Assembly: GCA_022566315.1 (NCBI GenBank)
Contig: JADFJC010000004.1
Location: forward strand, 1 to 64,000
Direction: 5' to 3'
Origin: Planctomycetota bacterium
Lineage (GTDB): Bacteria > Planctomycetota > Phycisphaerae > Sedimentisphaerales > Anaerobacaceae
Length of the DNA stretch: 64,000 nt
Part shown: positions 43,412 to 52,080 of the stretch, piece by piece
How the letters are laid out: each line of letters opens with the position of its first letter
Position numbering within the stretch: the stretch's first letter is position 1
Position numbers and translations under genes: made by a program
Notes under the pieces: generated by a model
Told to the model about the DNA's origin: nothing
Database searches by the model: none
What the model saw: only the letters and a program-made list of their open reading frames with translations

Positions 43412-44821
43412 TTAATTTTTCATTTCAATCGGCAGTTCTTTTAGTTTCTCGACGGCCATTTCCAGTTTTGCGGTTCGCGAACCTTTCACTAATATTATAT
43501 CGTAATCTTTGATGAATTCGTGCAGATTATTACAGGCTGAAATGGTATCTTCGAAACATTTTATTTGCAGGGACTGGGCTTCGCGGGAATCCGAATTGTA
43601 TTCGGCGGTAGTTTTTGCGGCTTCAGCGGCGATTTTCGCAAACTTGCCGACAGCTACGAGCAGTCCCACGTTGGCCTTTGCGATAGAGTTACCCAGCTCG
43701 TTATGCAGGTATTCCGTCTGCTGCCCGAGTTCGGCCATATCGCCGCAGATAAAGACCAATCTGCGATTTCGAGTTGGGTCGAGGCCGGCCAATATATTCA
43801 GCGCATTTCTCATTGAGGCGGGGTTTGCGTTGTAGCAATCATTCAATACCGTTAGCGTCCCGATTTGCAGCAGTTCGGCGCGCATAGAAATGGGTGAGAG
43901 GGTCTTGACAGCCTTTGCGAAATCCCCGATAGCCAGGCCAAACTGGCTGCAAACAGCCCAGGCGGCAAGTGCATTTTCGAGGTTTCCCGAGCCGGCCAAC
44001 GGTAAGTAAACTTCCGTATCGTCGATAGTGAACCGGCTGGCTGAGGCCTCGTAGCTGATATTGCGTGCCTGGTAGTCGGAGCCATCTGATTTGCCGAACG
44101 TTATGAATTTGGCGCCTTTGGCCCGGCAGGCGTTTACCAACCGGTCGAAATCAGCGTTGATTATCAGAACACCATCGGGCGTAAGTCCTTCGGATATAGA
44201 TAGCTTCTCCTGTATAATTGTCTGCAAGTTAGCGAATCCTTCCAAGTGGGCGGGATGAACATTAGTTACCACTGCGATGTCCGGGGCGGCGATGCCGGTC
44301 AGGTGAGCTATTTCGCCGGGATGATTGCTGCCGAGTTCGGCGATGACTATCTGGTGCTCCGGGTCTGCGCCGAGCAGGGTCAGGGGCAGACCTATCTTAT
44401 TATTAAAACTCTTAGGCGACTGATAGACGCGGAAACGTTGACTTAAGGCCTGATAGGCTATCTGCCTTGTTGTTGTTTTGCCTGCTGAGCCTGTTATCGC
44501 AATCACTTTGTAAGCTGCCCGTCGGCGGTATTCTCCGGCAAGGTCGCCGAGGGCTTTTATGGTATCGGCAACTTTGAGTATGGGTTTGTCGGTACATTTG
44601 ATGCCTTTACTGACCACGGCACAGACGGCGCCTTTTGCGAAAGCGTCAGCTACATAATCGTGGCCGTCGAAATTCTCGCCGGCGATTGCAAAGAAACAAT
44701 CGCCGGATTTGGTTGTTCGTGAGTCGATACTTACGCCGGTGAAATCTCGTATTGCGTATTGCGACACGGCAGGACGAGTCTTTATTATTCCGGCTAAATC
44801 TGCTATCGAAAACTCTTTCAT
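43412..44821 (-). CDS. murF: UDP-N-acetylmuramoyl-tripeptide--D-alanyl-D-alanine ligase
   Basis: Adds D-Ala-D-Ala to the UDP-MurNAc-tripeptide. Mur-ligase pattern: N-terminal VSIDSRTTKSGDCFFAIAGENFDGHDYV, ATP loop AITGSAGKTTTRQIAY (about residue 110), YQSPKSFNNKIGLPLTLL specific to MurF, and VLNDCYNANPASMRNALN. C-terminal VLVKGSRTAKLEMAVE. 469 residues. Between it and murE lies a 1.2-kb island of opposite-strand genes, interrupting the usual murE-murF adjacency. Confidence 0.97.
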   Translation of the reverse strand: MKEFSIADLAGIIKTRPAVSQYAIRDFTGVSIDSRTTKSGDCFFAIAGENFDGHDYVADAFAKGAVCAVVSKGIKCTDKPILKVADTIKALGDLAGEYRRRAAYKVIAITGSAGKTTTRQIAYQALSQRFRVYQSPKSFNNKIGLPLTLLGADPEHQIVIAELGSNHPGEIAHLTGIAAPDIAVVTNVHPAHLEGFANLQTIIQEKLSISEGLTPDGVLIINADFDRLVNACRAKGAKFITFGKSDGSDYQARNISYEASASRFTIDDTEVYLPLAGSGNLENALAAWAVCSQFGLAIGDFAKAVKTLSPISMRAELLQIGTLTVLNDCYNANPASMRNALNILAGLDPTRNRRLVFICGDMAELGQQTEYLHNELGNSIAKANVGLLVAVGKFAKIAAEAAKTTAEYNSDSREAQSLQIKCFEDTISACNNLHEFIKDYDIILVKGSRTAKLEMAVEKLKELPIEMKN

Positions 44822-44872
44822 TTTTGGTTTCTCGATAATTTGCTTCTATAATTCCGGCGATGCAAATGTTTG

Positions 44873-44901
44873 TTGATGCAATTAAGTAATTATGCTATAA
44901 T
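44873..44901 (+). promoter_or_regulatory. Sigma-70-type promoter of the three-gene island, leaderless
   Basis: TTGATG (44873-44878), 17-nt spacer, perfect TATAAT (44896-44901). The next ATG is at 44909, only 7 nt beyond the -10 box, so transcription should start at or 1 nt before the start codon. Confidence 0.68.
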
Positions 44902-44908
44902 TTTGTAG

Positions 44909-45235
44909 ATGGTCAAGGATTTTGAAATCATTGGTGATATTAAATCGGACACACAACGTTACGTTCTGTGCGTTAGCAACGAGAACTATTCTGCGTCAAT
45001 CGAAGCACGTAAGATATATCAGTGCGTTCCAGACCTTCAAGCTGAAGCTCATGGGCAGGTCCGGGTTATTGATGAGCCGGGAAAAGATTACCTTTATCCC
45101 CGGGGTCTTTTCCTTTTCATCGAGATTCCGAAAGAAGCCATACGAGCATTTGCGCAGGAGTCGTATAGGATACGAAATAAGACAGTTTTTTACCTATTCG
45201 AGAATTTCTGCCCGCACCGTGATGTTCTGCAATAG
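44909..45235 (+). CDS. Small protein of unknown function, first gene of the island
   Basis: 108 residues, not recognised. Soluble, mixed charged, with strands KDFEIIGDIKSDTQRYVLCVS and GLFLFIEIPKEAIRAFAQES, ending FENFCPHRDVLQ. It heads a compact operon (gaps of 11 and 17 bp) with a DUF4258 protein and a YgiT-type zinc-finger protein, so it may be a third component of a toxin-antitoxin-like unit. The ATG is appropriate for leaderless translation from the promoter at 44873. Confidence 0.65.
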   Translation: MVKDFEIIGDIKSDTQRYVLCVSNENYSASIEARKIYQCVPDLQAEAHGQVRVIDEPGKDYLYPRGLFLFIEIPKEAIRAFAQESYRIRNKTVFYLFENFCPHRDVLQ

Positions 45236-45246
45236 GGGAACAAGAC

Positions 45247-45528
45247 ATGTTCGGCCGAATTTTGAACCGTATGCGAGAAAAAATTCGCAAGCGTCAGTAT
45301 ATTATGACGTACCATGCCAGACGAGAGATGCATCATGATGATTTAACTATTTATGATATCGAACGAGTAATCCTTACAGGAAAGATACTCGAACGTCAAA
45401 AAGATATAGCAACTGGTGAATGGAAATACCGTATCGCAGGCAAAACAGTTGAAAGCGGCAAAATCGAAGTGGTTGCAAAGTTAAGTCCAACCGGCAAACT
45501 GGTTATTATTACCATATATGCACTATAA
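45247..45528 (+). CDS. DUF4258-family protein, putative toxin of a type II-like module
   Basis: 93 residues. DUF4258 proteins have a BECR-like small nuclease fold and commonly pair with a YgiT/MqsA-type zinc-finger antitoxin. The pattern is YIMTYHARREMHHDDLTIYDIERVI then GKILERQKD, WKYRIAGKT and a final VVAKLSPTGKLVIITIYAL, which is the DUF4258 layout (H-A-x3-M-x-x-D-x-I). The gene has GGGGAACAAG upstream and lies 17 bp before its presumed antitoxin. Confidence 0.82.
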   Translation: MFGRILNRMREKIRKRQYIMTYHARREMHHDDLTIYDIERVILTGKILERQKDIATGEWKYRIAGKTVESGKIEVVAKLSPTGKLVIITIYAL

Positions 45529-45545
45529 GAATAAGGACAAGACAA

Positions 45546-45773
45546 ATGATATGTGATATTTGTGGACATAAGGGAGCACATGCTCGTAGAGTTGCCGAAA
45601 CCTACGGCAAAGGAAGGAATTTACTGGTAATAGAAAACATCCCTATGGTCAGTTGCCCTTATTGTGGGCAAAGTTACTTTACAGCAGAAACACTCCATGA
45701 AATAGAGCGTATTAAACTCCATCATAAGAGCTTTGCCGTTGAACGTCCTGTGGAAGTCGCCAAGTTTGGGTAA
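45546..45773 (+). CDS. YgiT/MqsA-type zinc-finger antitoxin
   Basis: 75-residue protein whose two Cys pairs (MICDICGHKG and VSCPYCGQSYF) form the zinc-binding N-terminal domain of YgiT/MqsA antitoxins. Between them comes the typical VIENIPMVSC strand. It ends with a short helix region (LHEIERIKLHHKSFAVERPVEVAKF) and lacks the C-terminal helix-turn-helix of full MqsA. Third gene of the leaderless operon, so it would neutralise the DUF4258 product. Confidence 0.83.
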   Translation: MICDICGHKGAHARRVAETYGKGRNLLVIENIPMVSCPYCGQSYFTAETLHEIERIKLHHKSFAVERPVEVAKFG

Positions 45774-46038
45774 GGGATTATGTTGCTTTTACATAGGCAA
45801 AAAATCCGAGTTTAGCGGCGCTCCCCAGATGTAGTATATGAGGTTGTTACGATCGAATGAAACGTTAATCCTTTTGAAATGTCTTCGCAAACAAGGCTGT
45901 TTCCTGAAACGAGAGTCGAATTTTTCATCGAAAATTTTAAAGTTCACCCGCATCCACTTGATAATTATCCAACCATTCTGTAAAATTAAAGTGTGAACTT
46001 GATTATCGTATCCATTGCTTTTATTTTTCTCACCAGTT

Positions 46039-47604
46039 CTATTTCCCGAGCAGTCTATTTCTTTGTTTCTTAAGGCATTTCTGAGCGATTTGCTTGTCAC
46101 TGAAATCGAATTTTTGCGTTCCGATTATCTGATAGGTTTCGTGGCCTTTGCCTGCTATGAGCACGATATCGTCCTTTTCGGCGGATTCTATTGCCAACTC
46201 GATGGCCTTTTTTCTGTCCGGCTCAATTATAATCTCGATGCTGGATGCTGGATTCTCGATACTCGTCGAAAAAGAGAATCGAGAAGCGAAGCCGGCGACA
46301 ATTTCATCTATGATGTCTTCGGGTTTTTCAGTTCGAGGGTTGTCGCTGGTAACGATTATAAAATCAGCTAACTGTTCAGCGACCCTTGCCATGCGTGGGC
46401 GCTTGGTTCTGTCCCTGTCTCCGCCGCAGCCGAAAACGACCCGCAAGTTACCCTTGCACAGAGGCTTTAGTGTCGAGAGGACATTTTTTAAGGCGTCGTC
46501 GGTGTGAGCGTAATCGACCAGCACCGAAAAATCACCCGGCCAATCGATTTTTTCTAATCGGCCTGGTATTGTTTGCAAAGCTGATAAACCGGCTGCTATC
46601 GTTTTTAAATCGAAGCCGGCTGCAAGACACAGGCCGGCTGCCGCTAAAGAATTGCTGACGTTATATCGGCCAAGCAAGGGAGTCCTCACTTCGATGCTCG
46701 ATGCTCGATGCTCGATACTCGGCGAGCATCTGGTATCTAATATCGAGTATCGAGTTCCGCTCATATCCATCGACTCGATATGGGCGGTGATGTCCGCCGG
46801 CTCGTCAATGGCATACCATAAGATATTGGCTTGGGTTTGCTTAGCGATAAGCTCGGCCTGCGGCGATTGTTTATTCAACACCGCCACAGCATCCGGGGAA
46901 AGAGTAGAAAAAAGTCTGGTTTTGGCAGCTAAGTAATCTTCTTCGGTTTTATGATAGTCCAGATGGTCGCCGGCGAGGTTAGTGAAAGCGGCGGCTTTGA
47001 AGTTGACTGCGGCCAGGCGGTTTTGAGAAAGGGCGTGGCTGCTGGCCTCGATGACCATATACTTTGCGCCGTTTTTTAGCATTTGCTCTTGTCCGGCGGC
47101 AATAGTCAGGCAATCTGGTGTTGTCAAAGATGCTTGTCTGCTATCCCCGGAGCAGGTATCGTAAATGACGGTGCCGATAAGGCCGCACTTCTGGCCTGCC
47201 TTCTGGATACAGGAGCGTACCAGATAGGCAACGGTAGTCTTGCCGTTTGTGCCGGTAACCGCGAGGTTCGTTAATTGCGAAGCCGGTTTGCCCCTGCCTG
47301 CCTGTGCCAGGAGTGCTGCCGCTTCTGCGGAATCGTCAACAACTATGGTCTCGATACTCAATGCTCGATGCTTGAGGCTGCCACCCGTTGTCTGTCTTCT
47401 GTCCTCTATCCTCTGTCCTCTATCCTTTTGGCACACGATATATTCGGCGCCGTTTGCAAGGGCCTGGTCGATGAAATCGTGGCCGTCGTAAACAGTACCT
47501 TCAACAGCCACAAAGATATCACCGTTCCCGATGGCACGCGAATCCACACAAATACTCGGCGCGTTGTCCGAAGAAACCAGGTTTAGCAACTCATCAAAAT
47601 TCAT
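46039..47604 (-). CDS. murE: UDP-N-acetylmuramoyl-tripeptide synthase MurE with three repeat insertions
   Basis: Adds the third amino acid of the peptidoglycan stem. Signatures are ICVDSRAIGNGDIFVAVEG, ATP loop AVTGTNGKTTVAYLVRS (about 114), TTPDCL, NLAGDHLDYHKTEEDY, VDYAHTDDALKNVL and VTSDNPRTEKPEDII; D-N-P-R indicates meso-diaminopimelate. The protein is intact but carries three odd segments that match intergenic repeats: DRGQRIEDRRQTTGGSLKHR (about residues 61-85), YSILDTRCSPSIEHRASSIE (about 284-305) and STSIENPASSIEI (about 445-458). Each falls where Mur ligases have surface loops. murE, the island, murF and mraY follow in that order. Confidence 0.95.
   Translation of the reverse strand: MNFDELLNLVSSDNAPSICVDSRAIGNGDIFVAVEGTVYDGHDFIDQALANGAEYIVCQKDRGQRIEDRRQTTGGSLKHRALSIETIVVDDSAEAAALLAQAGRGKPASQLTNLAVTGTNGKTTVAYLVRSCIQKAGQKCGLIGTVIYDTCSGDSRQASLTTPDCLTIAAGQEQMLKNGAKYMVIEASSHALSQNRLAAVNFKAAAFTNLAGDHLDYHKTEEDYLAAKTRLFSTLSPDAVAVLNKQSPQAELIAKQTQANILWYAIDEPADITAHIESMDMSGTRYSILDTRCSPSIEHRASSIEVRTPLLGRYNVSNSLAAAGLCLAAGFDLKTIAAGLSALQTIPGRLEKIDWPGDFSVLVDYAHTDDALKNVLSTLKPLCKGNLRVVFGCGGDRDRTKRPRMARVAEQLADFIIVTSDNPRTEKPEDIIDEIVAGFASRFSFSTSIENPASSIEIIIEPDRKKAIELAIESAEKDDIVLIAGKGHETYQIIGTQKFDFSDKQIAQKCLKKQRNRLLGK
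46232..46287. repeat. TCGATGCTGGATGC word repeat inside murE, site 3
   Basis: TCTCGATGCTGGATGCTGGA words followed by an inverted arm (GATTCTCGATACTCG against GAGAATCGAGAAG). Reads as FSTSIENPASSIEI on the coding strand and keeps the frame. Confidence 0.85.
46690..46756. repeat. TCGATGCTCGATACTCG palindromic repeat inside murE, site 2
   Basis: Three CGATGCT words, then CTCGATACTC opposed to GAGTATCGAG about 24 nt later, a clear stem. Same family as the hemL insertion. Confidence 0.88.
47350..47430. repeat. Compound word repeat inside murE, site 1
   Basis: TCGATACTCAATGCTCGATG words joined to CTGTCTTCTGTCCTCTATCC words. The second type also occurs free in the gene-free zone at 36285-36335. 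Reads as DRGQRIEDRRQTTGG-SLKHRALSIE on the coding strand. Confidence 0.85.
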
Positions 47605-47826
47605 AATCTTGTGCAGAAGATTTTCTGTTTATTGTAGCTAAAAGCACAGGTAATTCAACCGTAGCGTTCTTGCTTTGTTAAGGGCAGGCTTTTCGCGGGA
47701 ATGACAGGGAAATGATTGTCTAAAAACTTTATAATAGTAGCTTAGAGCCCTTGCTGGATTATTTGTGTCTATGTCGGAATTATTTTAGTGAGAAATTGCC
47801 TTTACGGGTTATAATCTGGCTTTGAG

Positions 47827-47864
47827 CCCCGTTAGAGGCCTGGCTGAAAAAGTCTCTAACGGGG
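47827..47864. terminator. Bidirectional hairpin between murE and the transglutaminase gene
   Basis: Perfect 11-bp stem CCCCGTTAGAG (47827-47837) with CTCTAACGGGG (47854-47864) and a 16-nt loop. It lies between divergent genes, so it may be a repeat rather than a terminator; no T run follows. The rest of 47605-47962 holds no gene, only a GCGGGAATGACAGG repeat remnant near 47692. Confidence 0.45.
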
Positions 47865-47962
47865 GTGAACTCCAGCAAATGCCGGGAGTATTAGAATAGT
47901 CGGCGTTTTAGAGAAATGTCTGATTAAGAGTTCTGCACATATTTGAGAAGGGGAATTTGATT

Positions 47963-49615
47963 ATGAAAGTCAAGTTTATTTTAGGGATTTGTTTGGTGTT
48001 GGCGGCTGTTACCGCAACGGGCTGCCGTAAAAAAACGCCGGCGCCACAGGGGCAATCTATGCAACAGATGGAGTCATCGGAGCAGTTTGCGACTGAACAG
48101 GCTGCCTCAGATAAATCCGTAACAGAAGAGCCGATGGCAGTCAAACTTGCACAGCAGGTAGAAGAACCCGTATCGGTCGAGGCCGGATATGAACAGGCTC
48201 AGCCGGAGGAAACGGAGTACTTTGCCGTTTTCATGGAGGGCAAAAAGATCGGCTACGCTATACAAAATCGGGTTGTAGCTGACGGACAAGTAATCACCAG
48301 CGAGAAAGTCAGGATGACGATAAGTCGAGCTGGTGTTTCGATAACTATCGAGATGACGGAAACCAGTATAGAGACGACCGAGGGGACTCCAGTAGGTTTT
48401 GAGGTTGTGCAGCAATTGGGCGCAATGATGATGAAGGTGTCGGGGAAGGTGGACGAGGAGGGGAATGTGAATCTGACGACAACGTCAATGGGGGCTGAGG
48501 AGAAGAGCACACTTGAATGGCCAGGCGGCGCGGTTATGGCTGAGGGGTTACGTTTGCTGGAGTTAAAAAATGGTCTGAAGGAGGGGACAGAGTATTCCGT
48601 TAAGATATTCAGTCCGGGAATTTTGCAGGCTGTTGATGCTCAGATACGTATCGGGTCGAAACAAAACGTTGACTTGTTAGGGCGAGTCGTGACTTTGACG
48701 GGAGTTATGACTACTCTTAATATGCCTGGTGCCGGTCCAATCGTCAGTACCAGCTATGTTGATGACGACTTTCGTATGCAAAAGACCATTACATCGATAG
48801 CTATGATGAGAATTGAGATGATTGCTTGTGCCAAAGAGTTTGCATTGGGTCAAAACGACGTACTGGAATTGATTGACAAGATGTTTCTGGCCAGTCCGGA
48901 GCCGTTGAATAATGTTGGTTCAGTCAGGTCGATTACTTATCATTTGAGCCCGGTAGAAGAAACAGATAGTTTTATAATACCATCCAACGACAATCAACGC
49001 GTGCGGGAACTTAGAGATGGTACCAAAATCGTAACAGTCGAGCCTGTTGCCGCGTCGGCAGGTGTAAGGTTTCCTTATAGAGGCGGTAACGAGACCATCT
49101 TAGCTGCGACCAGGCCCACGAGGTTTCTGCAGAGCAACCGCAAGGAGATAATCGACCTTGCTCGACGCGCGGTGGGTCGTACTAAAGATGCCGCCGAGGC
49201 CGTCAGGAGGATTGAAGCGTTTGTGGCTGAATACGTCGAGAACAGGAGCCTGTCGGTCGGCTATGCCTCAGCGGCGGAGGTTGCGGCCAGCAGGCAGGGA
49301 GATTGCTCGGAATTTGCGGTACTGACGGCGGCGATGTGCCGGGCTGTTGGGATACCGGCTCAGATGGTTGTAGGGGTCGCGTATGTAGAAGACTTTGCCG
49401 GCTTTCAGGGCTTTGGCGGGCATGCGTGGGTGCAAGCATACGTCGGCGGTAAGTGGGTCGGACTGGATGCGGCTTTTAAGGCTGCCGGGCGAGGCGGCTA
49501 TGATGCCGGCCATATCGCTCTGGCTTCAGGCAATGGCGAGCCGGCAGACTTTTTCAATTTAGCGAGCACATTAGGCCGGTTTAAGATTGAAAAGGTGATA
49601 GTCGAAAAGAGATAG
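47963..49615 (+). CDS. Exported transglutaminase-like cysteine protein
   Basis: Papain-fold transglutaminase-core protein, probably a peptidase or amidase of the envelope. The signal ends with ATGCRKK, a near-lipobox, so a lipoprotein is possible. The mid part (about 80-330) is a beta-rich domain (ITYHLSP near its end). The transglutaminase core is C-terminal, with catalytic Cys in RQGDCSEFAVLTAAMCRAVGI, His in GFGGHAWVQAYVGGKW and Asp in VGLDAAFK. 550 residues. The ATG at 47963 has AAGGGG upstream. It is divergent from murE, which suggests but does not show a wall role. Confidence 0.9.
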   Translation: MKVKFILGICLVLAAVTATGCRKKTPAPQGQSMQQMESSEQFATEQAASDKSVTEEPMAVKLAQQVEEPVSVEAGYEQAQPEETEYFAVFMEGKKIGYAIQNRVVADGQVITSEKVRMTISRAGVSITIEMTETSIETTEGTPVGFEVVQQLGAMMMKVSGKVDEEGNVNLTTTSMGAEEKSTLEWPGGAVMAEGLRLLELKNGLKEGTEYSVKIFSPGILQAVDAQIRIGSKQNVDLLGRVVTLTGVMTTLNMPGAGPIVSTSYVDDDFRMQKTITSIAMMRIEMIACAKEFALGQNDVLELIDKMFLASPEPLNNVGSVRSITYHLSPVEETDSFIIPSNDNQRVRELRDGTKIVTVEPVAASAGVRFPYRGGNETILAATRPTRFLQSNRKEIIDLARRAVGRTKDAAEAVRRIEAFVAEYVENRSLSVGYASAAEVAASRQGDCSEFAVLTAAMCRAVGIPAQMVVGVAYVEDFAGFQGFGGHAWVQAYVGGKWVGLDAAFKAAGRGGYDAGHIALASGNGEPADFFNLASTLGRFKIEKVIVEKR

Positions 49616-49670
49616 CAGAATGACAGCATGGGCTAAAGCCCATCCTACCCACTATCTCAAAACACAATTT

Positions 49671-49741
49671 GTCATTCTGAGCGCAGCGAAGAATCTCTTA
49701 TTTTAAGCCGACCAGACCCTTCGCTTCGCTCAGGGTGATAG
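49671..49741. repeat. Common GTCATTCTGAGCGCAGCG hairpin repeat
   Basis: Intergenic copy between the transglutaminase and recJ genes, with GCTTCGCTCAGGGTGATAG as the opposing arm. Preceded at about 49632 by a GGGCTAAAGCCC hairpin. Confidence 0.85.
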
Positions 49742-49756
49742 TTTTGAGATAGTTTC

Positions 49757-51580
49757 TTATTCGAACTGGATGTCTGTGAGGACGAATTCGACGTTGGTGT
49801 TTGCATTATAAGTATTGAGCTGGGGCTGATATGCAACGTTGAAGAATTCGTGCTCGAGCAGCTTCTTTTCCAATTTTCCGAACCTAAATCCGATGCAGCG
49901 CACCGCGGCTGTACTGTCGGTTATCGCAATTTGAAGATGCTCGCGTCCAGAGCCGACTCTTTTTGGCGGAGAGGCCAGGCGGACTCCTTTCGTAGCGAAA
50001 ATTGGTTTGGGATTACCTTCACCGAAGGGGCCGAGCATTTGCAGCTCGCTAACCATTTCTTTTCGAAACTCAGCTAATGGAACCGCCGCATCGATGTCAA
50101 GTTTAGCGGACACGTCATTTTCATTCAGGTTTTGTTTTGCGTAGGTTTCGAATTCTGCTGCGAACCGTTCTATTTTTTCGGTTTCGATAGTTATTCCGGC
50201 GGCCATTTTGTGGCCACCGAAGCTGACTAAGTGGTGCGAGCAGGCCTTGATTGCGCTGAGCAAGCAAAAACCGTGGATTGAACGGGCGGAACCCTGAGCG
50301 ATGCCGTTTCCGGCGGCGCCGGCGTTAATCATAATCGTCGGGCGATAAAATTTATCGACTATTCTCGATGCGACAATGCCTATTACGCCGGTGTGCCAGT
50401 TTTCGTTTGCAAGGACGATGCTTTTTCGGTCGGGGTGGTGGAGGTTTCGCTCAATTATCATTTCGCAAGCCTGCTTAAATATCCTTCGCTCATATTGCTG
50501 GCGTTGTTTGTTTTGCTCTTTGAGATATTCGGCTATTTGCATCGAGCGAATCGGCTTCTCGGATGTCAGCAGCTCCACCGCTAATCGGGCGTGTCCCATT
50601 CGCCCTGCGGCGTTTAGCATTGGCGCAAGGCGAAAGCCGATGTGGAAACTATCGAGGCGATGCCCGGTCAGTCCGGCCGATTCAATCAGGGCCTGTATGC
50701 CGGAAAGTTTGCACTCCGGCAGCGACTTTAATCCGAAGCTCGTCAGCACCCTGTTTTCACCCCGTAGGTCAACAATATCAGCGATGGTTCCCATTGCCGC
50801 TAAGCTCGTTGCGTTGAGCATAAATTCGCGTAAACTCGGTTCAAGTCTTCGGCCCGAATTGAATTCGTTGGCAATGGCCCAGGCTAACTTAAATGCGACC
50901 ATAGCGCCGGCTGAGTTCTGGTTTGGATAGGATTTTTTTAGGGCAGGATGCACGATGGAGACGGCTTTAGGAAAATCGGGGTCAGGCTGGTGATGGTCGG
51001 TTATTATCAAATCGAGGCCTAATTGTCCGGCGAGTTCGGCGGAGCTAAATGCCGTAATGCCGCAATCGACAGTAACCAGAAGTTTGGTGCCGGATTTTTC
51101 CAGTGTCCGGATAGCTTCGGCGTTTAGGCCGTAGCCTTCATCGATGCGATGAGGGATATAATAATCGACGTCGGCACCAAGCAGCGTTAGAAGCTGCCAG
51201 AGAATTGCGACGCCTGTAATGCCGTCCACGTCGTAGTCGCCATAAACGGTAATTTTTTCCTTGTTTGCAATGGCCAGTTTTATTCGTTGAACCGCCGGTT
51301 CGATTCCCGGCATTTCGGCAGGGTCGATAAGCTGCGTCAGTTTGGGCCTTAAGAAAACAGAAGCGCTTTGGGCGTCGGTTAATCCGCGATTGATTAAGAC
51401 CTGTGCTAAAAGAGGTGAAACCTTGAGCGATTTGGCAAGCTGTGCAGAGCGGTCGTCCGGGGGCCGGATTACCCATTGTTTTTTACGATAGCTGTCGAGT
51501 TTGGATTGACGCCCGATAGGTACAAGACGCGTTTTATCGTGTTTGTAGTCTGTTTGCATCCGTGCAGGAAGTTGCATCAA
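49757..51580 (-). CDS. recJ: Single-stranded-DNA exonuclease RecJ
   Basis: 5'-3' ssDNA exonuclease of recombination and mismatch repair. DHH-phosphoesterase motifs are YGDYDVDGITG (about residue 116), LVTVDCGITAF and LIITDHHQPDP. The DHHA1 part has SIVLANENWHTGVIGIVASR and SFGGHKMAAGI, and the C-terminal OB-fold ends YNANTNVEFVLTDIQF. 607 residues, slightly long. The exact start is unclear: Met at residue 2 or 8 are alternatives. Confidence 0.96.
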   Translation of the reverse strand: MMQLPARMQTDYKHDKTRLVPIGRQSKLDSYRKKQWVIRPPDDRSAQLAKSLKVSPLLAQVLINRGLTDAQSASVFLRPKLTQLIDPAEMPGIEPAVQRIKLAIANKEKITVYGDYDVDGITGVAILWQLLTLLGADVDYYIPHRIDEGYGLNAEAIRTLEKSGTKLLVTVDCGITAFSSAELAGQLGLDLIITDHHQPDPDFPKAVSIVHPALKKSYPNQNSAGAMVAFKLAWAIANEFNSGRRLEPSLREFMLNATSLAAMGTIADIVDLRGENRVLTSFGLKSLPECKLSGIQALIESAGLTGHRLDSFHIGFRLAPMLNAAGRMGHARLAVELLTSEKPIRSMQIAEYLKEQNKQRQQYERRIFKQACEMIIERNLHHPDRKSIVLANENWHTGVIGIVASRIVDKFYRPTIMINAGAAGNGIAQGSARSIHGFCLLSAIKACSHHLVSFGGHKMAAGITIETEKIERFAAEFETYAKQNLNENDVSAKLDIDAAVPLAEFRKEMVSELQMLGPFGEGNPKPIFATKGVRLASPPKRVGSGREHLQIAITDSTAAVRCIGFRFGKLEKKLLEHEFFNVAYQPQLNTYNANTNVEFVLTDIQFE

Positions 51581-51753
51581 GAGTTCATCCTGTTCTTTAC
51601 TTTTTTTCGCTTTTCCTTAAGCCGGGGCTGCAACCGGTACCGATAATAACCAAGGTTCCGGCAGCAGTTAAACCGGTTTTAATGAAACTTCTTCTATTCA
51701 TTGACTTGTAGAAAATCTCTGCCATGATATGAATAAAGGCAAATTGTGTTCTT

Positions 51754-52080
51754 TTAGAGCAGCTCGTCGATTGCGGCGGCGAGGTCTTTCTTGCTGGTTA
51801 AGCCGACCCATTTTTTTTGCACCTGGCCGTCCTTGAATAAAATGATGGTCGGTATCGCGCTTATGCCGAACTCCATTGCACTGTCGCGGGCGTCATCAGT
51901 GTTGAGCTTGCAGATTTTGGCCTTGTCTGCATATTCGTCTGCGATTTCCTGGATAAGTGGCGCTATCATCTTGCAGGGACCGCACCAGGGCGCCCAGAAA
52001 TCAACCAGCACCGGTACATCAGAACTATGAACAGTCTGGTCAAAAGTAGCATCCGTCAACTCAATTACATTACCAGCCAT
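51754..52080 (-). CDS. trxA: Thioredoxin
   Basis: 108-residue cytoplasmic thiol reductant with active site WAPWCGPCKMIAPL (W-C-G-P-C-K), the cis-Pro loop ISAIPTIILFKDGQ and ending DLAAAIDELL. It lies about 160 bp downstream of trxB on the same strand. Confidence 0.98.
   Translation of the reverse strand: MAGNVIELTDATFDQTVHSSDVPVLVDFWAPWCGPCKMIAPLIQEIADEYADKAKICKLNTDDARDSAMEFGISAIPTIILFKDGQVQKKWVGLTSKKDLAAAIDELL

Noticed and set aside
45789-46100. 103-residue minus-strand frame between murE and the island
   Set aside because: It overlaps the 3' end of murE in another frame and its unusual composition (FDEKFDSRFRKQPCLRRHF) fits no family. Treated as non-coding remnant sequence.
42172-47604. 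Complete dcw cell-wall cluster
   Set aside because: Only murE, murF and mraY are present; mraZ, ftsI, murD, ftsW and murG are not in the window and an island interrupts the order.
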